64,000 bases of DNA, taken from JBMNGO01 sp050949885. GTDB taxonomy: Bacteria > Bacillota > Syntrophomonadia > Syntrophomonadales > Syntrophomonadaceae. The DNA lies in assembly GCA_050949885.1 (NCBI GenBank), contig JBMNGO010000004.1:112629-176628 (forward strand), read 5' to 3'. Made by a program: the position numbers and the translations under genes. Below the pieces are notes generated by a model, which searched no databases, had not been told where the DNA came from, and was given only the letters and a program-made list of their open reading frames with translations. Below, in pieces: positions 1 through 8,618 of the stretch (positions are counted from its first letter, which is position 1; each line of letters starts with the position of its first letter).

Positions 1-12
1 AAGTATGCAAAC

Positions 13-34
13 GGGGATCATTGCCCCATTTTTT
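13..34 (+). terminator. Weak terminator-like hairpin at window edge
   Basis: GGGG at 13-16 pairs with CCCC at 24-27 over a 7-nt loop and is followed by a run of T. It could end a gene lying left of the window. The stem is short, so this is tentative. Nothing else is recognisable in bases 1-183. Confidence 0.3.
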
Positions 35-183
35 GTTGATGTGGTGGCAGGTCAATATGGGGTTACCAGGGTAGCGCAAAAATGGTTCATTAAGTGTTAC
101 CATTCCCTTAAATCCATTCCACTTAACATATGCTTTCATGCCGATCATTCCCCGTTCTTTTTTATATGCATATTCCGAGGCAT

Positions 184-918
184 CTATATTTCAGCAAAAA
201 TATCTCTTAGGGGTATTCTTAATCCCGAGAAATAGCTGGATTCAATAGTATCTTCCTCTTTTAGGTTTTTATAATCCTCTACATCTCTGTTGGCGGAAAA
301 TGAATACTGGGAAATACTTCTATTTTCCAGATTTACTATCCAGTATTCCGCAACCCCGCTTCTCATATACAAGTCCAATTTCTTAACCATATCCTTGGTC
401 TTCGTGGAGGGTGACAATACTTCAACTACCAGGCTGGGTATGCCCTCATATTTGCCGTGTTCATTGACCTTATCGATATCACAGATAACAACAATATCCG
501 GCTGAACAACATTGGGGTCTTCTTCAAACTTGGTGGCAAACCCGCAAAGCCTGATATCCAGCGGCGAGGTAAGGGAAAGGCAAGACTTGCCTTTAAGATA
601 GTTATAAAAGTGCCAGGATATTTCACTGACCACTACCTGATGTTTAAAACTAGGTGATGCCAGCAGATAAACCTCGCCGCCAATAAGCTCATATCTCTGG
701 TCGGACGACTCCACCAGTTCCAGGTATTCTTCATAGGTGATTTTCCTGGTAGCCTGATAGCCCCTTGCTTCTTCATGGACAAGAAAATAATCAGGTTCAT
801 TATAGCGAATCATTTTGGCCACGCTTTTGCCGTTTTTGGTAATAATGATATCTTCCTTCTCTACCAGGGCCAGATACTTCCCAAAAGCATTCTGTAAATC
901 CGTAGTATTGACCCGCAT
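184..918 (-). CDS. Phd/YefM antitoxin-like domain fused to Uma2-family nuclease
   Basis: This 244-residue protein joins two domains. Residues 1-40 look like the Phd/YefM DNA-binding antitoxin fold (short N-terminal strand and helix, then IIITKNGKSVAKMI). Residues 55-235 look like the Uma2 (DUF820) PD-(D/E)XK family, with YELIGGEVY near 76-84, QPD with D141, the LVVEVLSPST block with E166, a lysine near 180 and the EYWIV strand near 191. The nuclease role is family knowledge; many Uma2 proteins have no proven activity. ATG start with SD AGAGGTGAG. The Phd-like part probably lets the protein bind its own promoter, which carries three spaced copies of an 8-bp repeat. No separate toxin or partner gene is adjacent. 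Confidence 0.75.
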   Translation of the reverse strand: MRVNTTDLQNAFGKYLALVEKEDIIITKNGKSVAKMIRYNEPDYFLVHEEARGYQATRKITYEEYLELVESSDQRYELIGGEVYLLASPSFKHQVVVSEISWHFYNYLKGKSCLSLTSPLDIRLCGFATKFEEDPNVVQPDIVVICDIDKVNEHGKYEGIPSLVVEVLSPSTKTKDMVKKLDLYMRSGVAEYWIVNLENRSISQYSFSANRDVEDYKNLKEEDTIESSYFSGLRIPLRDIFAEI

Positions 919-938
919 AAGCTCACCTCTTGCCTAAT

Positions 939-991
939 ATTAGCTATTATACTAATAAAAATTAGCTAATATGTCAACTATAAATTAGCTA
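939..991. promoter_or_regulatory. Three spaced ATTAGCTA repeats, likely operator
   Basis: The 8-mer ATTAGCTA occurs at 939-946, 961-968 and 984-991, spaced 22 and 23 bp, about two helical turns. One copy lies in the spacer of the promoter, one just downstream of the -10 and one upstream of the -35. The core TAGCTA is a palindrome. Phd-type antitoxins bind small palindromes in their own promoters, so autoregulation is the likely role. Confidence 0.55.
949..977 (-). promoter_or_regulatory. Sigma-A-type promoter of the Phd-Uma2 gene
   Basis: On the minus strand TTGACA (977-972) is followed after 17 bp by TAGTAT (954-949), about 30 bp before the start codon. The -35 is perfect and the -10 matches four of six positions. 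Confidence 0.6.
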
Positions 992-1278
992 TCATGCATT
1001 AAAACGCTGGTATTAGAAAAAGGTACCTTAAATTTGATGACAAAGCTGTAGCAAGAGTACAAATAGTGCTGAAGAAAATGGGTTGAGGGAAAAGGCTGGG
1101 AACCGGTGCCATGATTCCGTTAATAGGTTCCTTATTTCGGTCCGGCTCCTTCCGGCTTAAGTTTTAGGAGTTATCAAGGTCTTAGAGGACTGGAGGTTTT
1201 GCGCCGCAATAGCATAACCAATGAGGAAATTTTTGTATAATGGTAATAACTATAAATCCTTTGGGGGTATTATACAAG
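992..1278. other. Intergenic region with a candidate -10 for the lipoprotein gene
   Basis: No gene is recognisable here. TATAAT at 1236-1241 is a candidate -10, without a convincing -35. Because it overlaps the ATG at 1240, translation of the next gene more likely begins at 1279. Confidence 0.4.
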
Positions 1279-2382
1279 ATGGCTAATATAAAGGGAAAAA
1301 ATAATAATAGTACCTTTGTTATGTGGCTTGCTTTGCTATTGTTTTCAATTGCCGGATGTAATCAAGATATGGACAATGATTCGGAAAACGCAGGTCCTTG
1401 GCCCGATTATGCAGTTGCTGCAGATGCGCTCACCAATAACCTTATGAACGCCGGATATATCGTGGGTTATGACGATACAACATTTTTTTCGTTCAGAAAC
1501 GGCGACAAAGCAGTTTATAAGATTGATGAACGGGGCAATACATCAAAGGTATATGATGGGATACAGGCCAGTCAGCTGCTGGTTAATGGTCAATGTGTAT
1601 TTATTATAGATCACGAGCATTATCCTGATTCGTCTTTTGAAATTTACCGGTTTGAACCGGATAGGTCCTCAATTCAATTAGTCCATCAAGATAACAGGCA
1701 AATGTTCGGAGTTTCTTGTGATGATAATTGGATCTATTATTGCATCAATAATATAATCACCTGCCATGGGGATGACCCGCCCCCTGGCGAAGAGCCAAGA
1801 ATGTACTATTATTACACCCTCTATAAGATAGACCATGAAGGCAAGGAGGTTCACCGGGTCTTAAATTATATCAATGACATTAATTTGCCGTATATTTCTG
1901 ATGGATGGCTTTATTATTCATATAATCCGCCGGAATGGGCAGTAGAGCAGGAAAATTTGGCTGACAGGGAAAGAGGCCTGTACAAAATAAAACTTGATGG
2001 TACGGGGAAAACCAGACTCCTGGATACTATTCCTTTCAGTCCAATTGTCAAAAAGGGGAACTGGTTGCTATATTCCCTGGATGGCATATACCGGTTAAAT
2101 ATTGATGGCTCGGAACCGGTGAAGCTCTGCGATGACCATGCAGCCAAGCTTAATATAAAAGATCAATGGATTTATTATACTACCTTTGATGACAATATCA
2201 GCTTGTATAGAATTGATTGGGATGGCAACAACAGGCAAAAAGTGAGCGTTAAGGAAAGGGTACAGGATGTTTGCATTATAGGGGACTGGGTTTATTTTCA
2301 TGTTGACCAAGGCCGCACCTGGTCCCTTTACCGAATAAAAATCGATGGAACCGAAGAAGAGAAAATTGAAATTAGCCTTTAA
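1279..2382 (+). CDS. Lipoprotein with DUF5050-like beta-propeller repeats
   Basis: A hydrophobic segment ends in a lipobox (FSIAGC, Cys27 counted from the chosen ATG), so this is a predicted lipoprotein on the outer face of the membrane. The rest holds at least five repeats built on a W-[ILV]-Y-Y/F strand followed by LYRI-x-x-DG, as in DUF5050 and TolB-like propellers. Ligand and function are unknown. A longer frame opens at 1240, but that ATG overlaps a TATAAT, and a G-rich SD (1263-1267) precedes the ATG at 1279. It stands alone and converges with the permease gene. Confidence 0.65.
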   Translation: MANIKGKNNNSTFVMWLALLLFSIAGCNQDMDNDSENAGPWPDYAVAADALTNNLMNAGYIVGYDDTTFFSFRNGDKAVYKIDERGNTSKVYDGIQASQLLVNGQCVFIIDHEHYPDSSFEIYRFEPDRSSIQLVHQDNRQMFGVSCDDNWIYYCINNIITCHGDDPPPGEEPRMYYYYTLYKIDHEGKEVHRVLNYINDINLPYISDGWLYYSYNPPEWAVEQENLADRERGLYKIKLDGTGKTRLLDTIPFSPIVKKGNWLLYSLDGIYRLNIDGSEPVKLCDDHAAKLNIKDQWIYYTTFDDNISLYRIDWDGNNRQKVSVKERVQDVCIIGDWVYFHVDQGRTWSLYRIKIDGTEEEKIEISL

Positions 2383-2418
2383 TGGAATCCTGCTGCGGTC
2401 ATAAATACAATGTTTAGG

Positions 2419-2440
2419 AGAGCCATGGAATGGGCTCTTT
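2419..2440 (+). terminator. Terminator-like hairpin after the lipoprotein gene
   Basis: AGAGCC (2419-2424) pairs with GGCTCT (2433-2438) over an 8-nt loop, followed by a short T run. Confidence 0.45.
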
Positions 2441-2556
2441 GGTTCTCGGTTTGCAGGAAATAGACAAAATCCAGCGTTAGCTTAGTGGAAGGAAAGAGGT
2501 TAAGTCTAGGTAAATTAGAAACATGATGAGAAAGCAAAAGGATTTCCTCTTGCTTT

Positions 2557-3672
2557 CTATAGTTTTATCCATCCCTTTTGCAGGAGCAATGCGAGAGGAA
2601 TGCCGACTATAAACCCGATAGCGGAATTTACGGCAACACTAAATACAAGCACCACTATAAAACAAAAGGTATCATTACTTCCTTCTATCTTTGCCGCTCG
2701 TACCAGGTCTATTCCGCTGAAAAACAGCATCCCTCCCAGAACAGCGGATGGAATAATCTGTAACAACTGAAGGCCGGAGGAACCCAGGAAAATGCCGATA
2801 AACAACAGTATTATTCCAATGATGGTTATGGTCAATCCAGTTCGTCCCCCAAAACGGTAATGAGCAGCTAGTCCGCCGCTTCCGTGGCACATGGGATATC
2901 CCCCCAGGGGCGCCGCTATGATGTTTCCTACCCCTAAAGTAAAACATAGGTTTCTGTCAGAAGCTCGCTTTGATGTTTCAGGTAATAACTGATGGGCAAG
3001 GACTGCTGTAACCAGTACAGAATTGGTAATAGTCAATGGAAATTGAGGCAGAAAACCAAGATAAAATCCCCGGTAAAAATCGTGCCATTGGGGAATTATC
3101 AAATGAGGCGTATTTATTCCCCACTTTAAAACCGGGAAGGTTAACTCCGGATATAATACAAAAGCCAGGCCAGTTCCCCCAAACAGGACTACTAAAGATG
3201 CTGGTAATTTGTTGTTATTGAACAACAGCAGCATTGTAATCAGGATTACTGCGCCGAGCAGCCAGTCTTTTTGTATCAAGTCTATTCCCAATAGACACAG
3301 GCTAATTCCCAAACCGGCTTGAATGCCAAAAGTAACGCTTCGTGGCGTCACTTGGGCTACTCGTTCTATAATACCGGACAGACTTAATAGTAATAGGATT
3401 GCTCCCATCATAATTCCTGAGGCGGCTACCTCTCCAGGGGTGAGATGGTGAACAATAATGGCTGCGCCGATTACTTTCATAGGTTGTACCGGGATGGGAA
3501 TACGATAAAACCAGGCAGTAAAAAGATACATTAATCCAAACATTATGAACACGCCAGTGGCATCAAGACCGGCTATAGTAATGCCACCAATAACATATGG
3601 CAGCAAGGTGCCCAGGTCACCAATAGAACCAGCCAGTTCAGCACTAATATTTTTGCGATTGATAGTATGCAC
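2557..3672 (-). CDS. MOT1-type molybdate/sulfate permease
   Basis: This 371-residue, highly hydrophobic protein has about ten predicted membrane segments. It carries the two signatures of the MOT1 family (PF16983): PVQPMKVIGAAIIV near residues 62-75 and CHGSGGLAAHYRFGGRTG near 267-284. MOT1 proteins are SulP relatives lacking the STAS domain, and characterised members carry molybdate. Substrate here (molybdate, tungstate or sulfate) is inferred. The start is GTG with only a weak SD, so the exact N-terminus is uncertain. The gene is monocistronic, with a perfect 17-bp palindrome over its likely -35 region. Confidence 0.8.
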   Translation of the reverse strand: MHTINRKNISAELAGSIGDLGTLLPYVIGGITIAGLDATGVFIMFGLMYLFTAWFYRIPIPVQPMKVIGAAIIVHHLTPGEVAASGIMMGAILLLLSLSGIIERVAQVTPRSVTFGIQAGLGISLCLLGIDLIQKDWLLGAVILITMLLLFNNNKLPASLVVLFGGTGLAFVLYPELTFPVLKWGINTPHLIIPQWHDFYRGFYLGFLPQFPLTITNSVLVTAVLAHQLLPETSKRASDRNLCFTLGVGNIIAAPLGGYPMCHGSGGLAAHYRFGGRTGLTITIIGIILLFIGIFLGSSGLQLLQIIPSAVLGGMLFFSGIDLVRAAKIEGSNDTFCFIVVLVFSVAVNSAIGFIVGIPLALLLQKGWIKL

Positions 3673-3746
3673 TAATTATCATCCAGTCAAATATTTGTTA
3701 CCAATAAGATATGAAAAAGAGAGTTCACCAAAAAAGATTTGGCATC

Positions 3747-3783
3747 ACTATAACAAGAATAATTACCTTTCCATCATGGAAAG
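3747..3783 (-). promoter_or_regulatory. Candidate promoter with palindromic operator upstream of the MOT1 permease
   Basis: CTTTCCATCATGGAAAG (3767-3783) is a perfect 8+1+8 palindrome. TATAGT on the minus strand (3752-3747) is a plausible -10, which puts the palindrome over the expected -35. A dedicated repressor or activator is likely, but the regulator is not identifiable from this site. Confidence 0.4.
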
Positions 3784-4205
3784 AGAATTTGTTGCCGAGT
3801 CAATTACTTTAAGATTGACATCTTTAAATATTTTACTTTTCTTTATTCTAATATAAAAGAGTTAAATATAGACGATTCGAGTAAACCGGGGCTGTGTAAA
3901 ACTGTTTGGCGGATTCAGCTATCCCACTTAGGATCGAATTTTTGCGCTTTTTGGGGATGAGAGCTTGGATGTTGTCTTAAATGGCGCCTATTTATATTTT
4001 AGGGGGGCATTACTCTCCATATTTCACAGCCTGACGATTATTCTGCTTCCTGTACTTTCATATTCCCACCGTTTAATCTGCCAACTCCATACTTATACGA
4101 AAGTCCAGGTCCGCATGGCGCCCAATATCTTAATATTTTCCCTATTTGTAATTTTCCTTTCATTACCTCAAAATAAAGGATATATGGATTATTTAGGGAA
4201 TATTT
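3784..4205. other. Intergenic, no convincing gene
   Basis: A frame at 3965-4213 encodes 82 residues with hydrophobic stretches but has no SD and no recognised family. Since it runs into the remains of a sensor kinase, it may be eroded membrane-domain sequence of that kinase. No other feature is supported. Confidence 0.3.
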
Positions 4206-4208
4206 TTA

Positions 4209-4995
4209 TATGAATATTCTTCAACCAAAACCCTATTGATAATTATCCTTGGGGTTTTGTTGTTGATCATGGAGGAGATGGAACTGACCCAACGGAAGCA
4301 GGCGGAGGAGGCTTTCCGGAAATTCAATGCTTATCTGGAAACCTGCTCAACTATGCTAATGCTCCTATTATTGTATGGGATCCCAATTACAAAATAATTC
4401 AGTTAAACCGGGATTTGAACGCTTAACCGGGCTTTGCGCTGACCAGGTTCTGGGTAAATCCCTGGAAATTCTTTTCCCTGATTCACAAAAAGAAGAATCA
4501 ATGGCTCTTATCCGCCGTACAGCTTCCGGAGAGCGCTGGGAAGTGGTGGAAATTCTTATTAATTATTATTTGCGCAATAATCGGATCAAGGTGATATGTG
4601 ATTTTCAGTCGCCGGAACCCATGATTTGCGGTGAGTGTCAAGAATTACGGCAGCTCTTTATTAACCTTTTTACCAATGCCACCGATGCTATGCCTCAGGG
4701 TGGTACTCTAACCATTCAGGTTAATGAAGTGCATGACGAAACTGACTGGGTAGCCATTCACATTAAAGATACCGGCATAGGAATCAAACCTGCTATTCTG
4801 CCCAAGGTAACCGAACCTTTTTATTCTACCAAGCCAGATGGCAAAGGTATAGGGTTGGGATTGCCCATTTGCTGCCGTATTGTATCCGAGCATCATGGGG
4901 TAATGAACATTACCAGTAATGTAGAAGAAGGTACAACGGTTTCGATTAAAATTCCTCGAATTATTAAGGAAGCAAATTCTATGTCCATTGACTGA
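4209..4995 (+). pseudogene. Decayed sensor histidine kinase
   Basis: Three frames must be joined to read this gene. The first (4209-4340) encodes a membrane segment (LLIIILGVLLLI) and a coiled linker (TQRKQAEEAF). The second (from 4340) encodes the PAS start, NYANAPIIVWDPNYKII. The third (to 4995) encodes the PAS end (FERLTGLCADQVLG) and an HATPase_c domain with LINLFTNATDAM-like N-box, DTGIGI and GKGIGLGLPI. Single-base losses near 4341 and in the TTT near 4410 explain both shifts. The DHp helix with the phosphorylated His is missing: PAS runs straight into the ATPase domain. A kinase cannot work from this locus. The neighbouring intact hybrid kinase may have been its partner. Confidence 0.75.
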
Positions 4996-5206
4996 CTGGT
5001 TAGTGAATATATGCCTAGCAAAACCAATTTGTAAAATCGTAATGTGAAAAAGCGAGAACCTATATGGTGAGCGGCAGCAGAAGCCAGTGGTACTTATAAT
5101 TATCGTACCCGTAAGGTGCTTTTGCGCACTTTCTGGGTACTGGCTTTGACACATTAGGCTGTGCGATAAAGTTGTTGAGGCATCTATTTATTAATATTTT
5201 CGGAGG

Positions 5207-7093
5207 TTGAGTAAACTGAATACTACAGATTTAACTAAAATAATAATCGTTGACGATGAGATTGAACTGATGGGCGCTTTGTGCGATGCCCTGAGTGCTC
5301 GGGGATATGATGCAACTGGCTTTTCATCTGCTGCCGAGGCCCTGCAAGTCTTACAAAAACAGGATTTTGATGTTCTTTTGCTTGATTTGATGATGCCTGA
5401 AATGGATGGTATAGAATTCTTAAAAAAATCCCGCACAATATGTCCCCAAATAATTAGTATTATTATGACCGGATACGCTACAGTGCCATCAGCGATAGAA
5501 ACCATGAAATTAGGCGCGTTCGATTACGTGCTAAAACCCTTCAAAATGGACATCCTCCTGCCAGTAATAACTCGTGCCATGGAAATGCAGCGTTTAAAAA
5601 ACGAAAATTTGCAACTGCGGGAGAGCATGGCCATCTACGACCTGGCCATGACTGTATCCCATACCCTTGACCTAAACATTATTCTTAACCAGCTTGCTGA
5701 TGCAGTTGTTGGTCATATGGGGGCAGATGAGGTATTAATTATGCTGCCGGCCAACGCCAATAATGAACTATATGTAGCGGTCTCCCGGGGTCAACAGGCG
5801 GGAGACATGGTAGGACAATTGGTTGCCGCCCCACCAGGGCTGGGGCAGGGATTAGAAGGGAATGCCTTCTACTCCCCCTTTGACTTTGAGATTAAAACAG
5901 CAATTAACATACCCCTTTTTAACGGCGGGAAGTGTGTGGGGGTATTAAGTGTAGGTTCAAAAAAACTTTCCTCTTTCCCTCCGGGGCAGATTAAAACTTT
6001 AAAAATTTTGGCCAGCACCGCAGCTAGTGCACTGGACAATGCCAGACTATTTTCCCAACTTCAAAAAGCTGAACAGCAATACCGCTCGATTTTCGAAAAT
6101 GCCACGGAGGGGATATTCCGGATTTCCTGTGATGGTCACTATTTAATGGTTAATCCCGCCATGGCACACATACTGGGATATGATAAACCCGAAGAATTGC
6201 TTACCCTAACCTCTGACACTGATTATCAGGATATACTAAATGGGAAAATGAGGAAGAATGGATATGAGCATCAGGTTAACCGCCGGGATGGTACCGTTAT
6301 CTGGGTTTCAGAAAATGTCCGGGCGGTAATTGATGATACAGGAAATACTCTCTACTATGAAGGGACAATAACAGATATCACCCAGCGCAAAGAGGCTGAA
6401 TATTTTGAACGGGAAATTTCTCGTCTTGACCGGTTAAACCTGGTTGGTGAGTTGGCTGCTTCCATCAGTCATGAGATCAGAAATCCTCTGACAACCATAA
6501 GAGGATTTTTGCAAATGCTTAAGAGCAAAGAGGATAGTTCTGATAAAGGTTACTATGATTTGATGATTGAGGAACTTGATCGTGCCAATACCATTATTTC
6601 TGATTACCTGGGCATGGCCAAGGACAAACCCCTGGAATTGCGATCTTGCCATCTGCATGAAATAATAGCATCCCTGTATCCAATGATACTGGCTGATGCC
6701 AGATATTCGGATAAACAGGTCAAGCTGGATTTGGAAGATGCGCCCCTGGTGTATGTTGATGAAAAAGAAATTCGCCAGCTCATGCTCAATCTAACCCGTA
6801 ACGGTATTGAAGCAATGTCACCTGGTGGGACTCTCACCATAGGCACCCGGTCCGAAAACGACAATGCCCTCCTGTTTATCCGGGATGAAGGTCCAGGGTT
6901 TGACCAATTGCTGCTAAACAATCTGGGCACTCCTTTTTTAACAACCAAGGAAAATGGAACAGGTTTGGGACTGGCAGTTTGTTACCGAATTGCTGCCCGG
7001 CATAATGCCAATATAAAATTGGATACGGGCCCCCAGGGAACTACTTTCTGGGTAACATTTCCCCGTTCGGTGGAGAGTATTACCCTATTTTAA
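5207..7093 (+). CDS. Receiver-GAF-PAS-histidine kinase hybrid
   Basis: The order is an N-terminal receiver (acidic pair D16-D17, phospho-acceptor D60, T88, K110), GAF (about 145-285), PAS (about 295-400), HisKA with H422 in SISHEIRNPL, and HATPase_c with the N-box near 535, DEGPGF and NGTGLGL. There is no membrane segment, so it is a cytosolic kinase likely controlled by phosphotransfer to its own receiver and by ligands of GAF/PAS. No output regulator is adjacent. The start is odd: SD CGGAGG (5201-5206) touches TTG at 5207, leaving no spacing, while CTG at 5216 is 9 nt away. The true start may be that CTG. Confidence 0.85.
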   Translation: MSKLNTTDLTKIIIVDDEIELMGALCDALSARGYDATGFSSAAEALQVLQKQDFDVLLLDLMMPEMDGIEFLKKSRTICPQIISIIMTGYATVPSAIETMKLGAFDYVLKPFKMDILLPVITRAMEMQRLKNENLQLRESMAIYDLAMTVSHTLDLNIILNQLADAVVGHMGADEVLIMLPANANNELYVAVSRGQQAGDMVGQLVAAPPGLGQGLEGNAFYSPFDFEIKTAINIPLFNGGKCVGVLSVGSKKLSSFPPGQIKTLKILASTAASALDNARLFSQLQKAEQQYRSIFENATEGIFRISCDGHYLMVNPAMAHILGYDKPEELLTLTSDTDYQDILNGKMRKNGYEHQVNRRDGTVIWVSENVRAVIDDTGNTLYYEGTITDITQRKEAEYFEREISRLDRLNLVGELAASISHEIRNPLTTIRGFLQMLKSKEDSSDKGYYDLMIEELDRANTIISDYLGMAKDKPLELRSCHLHEIIASLYPMILADARYSDKQVKLDLEDAPLVYVDEKEIRQLMLNLTRNGIEAMSPGGTLTIGTRSENDNALLFIRDEGPGFDQLLLNNLGTPFLTTKENGTGLGLAVCYRIAARHNANIKLDTGPQGTTFWVTFPRSVESITLF

Positions 7094-7113
7094 TTAAGAC
7101 TTTAACGATCTCG

Positions 7114-7178
7114 AATCACGGGGACAGGTACATTGATTCTTCTTCTGATTAAGAATCAATGTACCTGTCCCCGTGATT
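7114..7178. repeat. Perfect 28-bp inverted repeat, terminator-like
   Basis: Bases 7114-7141 are exactly complementary to 7151-7178 around a 9-nt loop. The arms carry GGGGACAGGTAC and its complement. It lies between convergent genes and could end both transcripts, but a perfect 28-bp arm is longer than usual and resembles dispersed palindromic repeats of the GGGGACAGG type. Confidence 0.75.
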
Positions 7179-7180
7179 AA

Positions 7181-7825
7181 TTATATAGTCCATTGGTTAT
7201 TTATAATGCCTACTAATTTCCAGCTGCCCTCATACTCTTCGAATACTAATCGCAGGCTTCTCCAATCCATCCCGGCATATTCCGGATTAAATCCTGAAAA
7301 ATAGTATTCTACAATAATGGGGTTTTGATATACTTCAAATTGGTTCTCCAGCGCGTTGCCAAAACTGAGTACTTCATTATATCCAACCTTTTCAGCATTT
7401 ACAAAATCTTTGGAGTATATGAACTTATCGTAGTACTCGCTTGGTGTTAGGTAAATATCATCTCCTGAGCCGTCATAATGTCCCCATAGGTACTTTTTTT
7501 GGTCGGCAAAGAAATTTTTTACCTCTTGTGCGTTAAAAACCACATCATGTTCTATTGAAACATAGGTATAGGGGGTAAACCGCAGGCCTTTCACAGGATG
7601 CACAAAATTGGAGACGGTTTCAAAATCTCGTACCTTGATGGCATAGATCAGCTTATCTGATGTTTCTCTTATTGCCTTCTCAGCATACTTCGGCTTTAAA
7701 ATACCATTTTCATCATATCGCATTTTTGCGGAGAAATTTTGCCAAAACAATGAAAGGGCCAGAACTCCACATAGAATAACTGCGATAATTATGCCTCGTT
7801 TCAAGATAGTGATCACACCTTCCAA
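7181..7825 (-). CDS. Membrane-anchored protein with C-terminal domain shared with the 29.5-kb stalk protein
   Basis: One N-terminal membrane helix (IIIAVILCGVLALSLFW) is followed by an extracytoplasmic domain. Residues from about 55 to 214 align throughout with the C-terminal 150 residues of the stalk protein at 29516-31084. Shared blocks include RFTPYTYVS, the GHYDGSG/GNYDGSG site, VLSFGNALENQFEVY and the identical end WKLVGIINNQWTI. The domain has no function that I recognise. The longest frame opens with TTG at 7825; GTG at 7816 and TTG at 7804 are alternatives around the AAGGTG SD. Transcription converges with the hybrid kinase gene. Confidence 0.7.
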   Translation of the reverse strand: MEGVITILKRGIIIAVILCGVLALSLFWQNFSAKMRYDENGILKPKYAEKAIRETSDKLIYAIKVRDFETVSNFVHPVKGLRFTPYTYVSIEHDVVFNAQEVKNFFADQKKYLWGHYDGSGDDIYLTPSEYYDKFIYSKDFVNAEKVGYNEVLSFGNALENQFEVYQNPIIVEYYFSGFNPEYAGMDWRSLRLVFEEYEGSWKLVGIINNQWTI

Positions 7826-8188
7826 ACATTATTTACTTGCAGTATTTATATTATCCCTCCTCCCTTATAATAAATGAAAAAACTTTTCGCGGGAACATCA
7901 GGCTGTTACAAAAGCTTAGATACAGGAAGCTTTGTTGTGAAAGTGGTGGGTTAATGTGTCTTTCCGGGCCATATATAAGACACCGTTCTTACTTTTCGGC
8001 TGACTTGTCTAAGGCCAGCTTTCTTTTTTGATCTACAAATTAGATAATGTCCCGGCCATATTTTGACTGGTAGTTGGTCATTTGTTATGCTGTAATTGGC
8101 AGTAAAAATAAGGAAGGTGTGCCCAAAGAAAAGCCACTCTGCCCAGCAGCCAAAGGATGGTCCAATTCATTTTATCGGAGGAATTAAA
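7826..8188. other. Divergent intergenic region
   Basis: This 363-bp spacer separates the minus-strand membrane protein from yjbQ. Short frames exist but none has an SD or a recognisable product. No riboswitch or clear promoter was found. Confidence 0.35.
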
Positions 8189-8605
8189 ATGAAGTCCTAT
8201 CGAAAAGAGTTATGGTTTAATACTATGACCAGAAGAGCTTTAATCAATATTACACCTGAAATAGAGCAATGTCTGAAAGAAAGCGGCATCAAGGAAGGCC
8301 TATTGTTGTGCAATGCCATGCATATAACAGCCAGTGTATTTATCAATGACGATGAACCAGGTTTGCACCGGGATTTCGAAAAATTTTTGGAAAAGCTGGC
8401 ACCGGAAAAACCATACAACCAATATGAACACAATACATTTGAAGACAATGCCGATGCTCACCTAAAAAGAACCATTATGGGCCGGGAAGTAGTGGTGGCC
8501 ATAACGGATGGCAAACTGGATTTTGGCCCCTGGGAACAGATTTTTTACGCAGAATTTGACGGAAAGAGGAAAAAACGGGTCCTGGTAAAAATCATTGGGG
8601 AATAG
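8189..8605 (+). CDS. yjbQ: YjbQ family protein (UPF0047)
   Basis: This 138-residue protein matches the whole length of the YjbQ/UPF0047 family, with the conserved GLLLCNAMHITASVFIND strand-turn and the HLKRTIMGREVVVAITDGKLDFGPWEQIFYAEFDG block in which His, Thr and Glu are family-conserved. Weak thiamin-phosphate-synthase activity is reported for some members; the physiological role is unsettled. The ATG at 8189 has SD CGGAGGA with good spacing, so the in-frame extension from 8096 is rejected. Confidence 0.85.
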   Translation: MKSYRKELWFNTMTRRALINITPEIEQCLKESGIKEGLLLCNAMHITASVFINDDEPGLHRDFEKFLEKLAPEKPYNQYEHNTFEDNADAHLKRTIMGREVVVAITDGKLDFGPWEQIFYAEFDGKRKKRVLVKIIGE

Positions 8606-8618
8606 CTCTGTACAAACA

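Noticed and set aside
5..235. 76-residue frame at the left edge
   Set aside because: No SD and no family likeness, and it overlaps the 3' end of the Phd-Uma2 gene on the other strand.
3885..3930. GGGGCTGTGTAAAACTG string like an IS256-type end
   Set aside because: No second end and no transposase remains nearby; similarity rests on one short stretch.
8096..8188. N-terminal extension of yjbQ
   Set aside because: The ATG at 8189 has a well-spaced SD and the family starts there.
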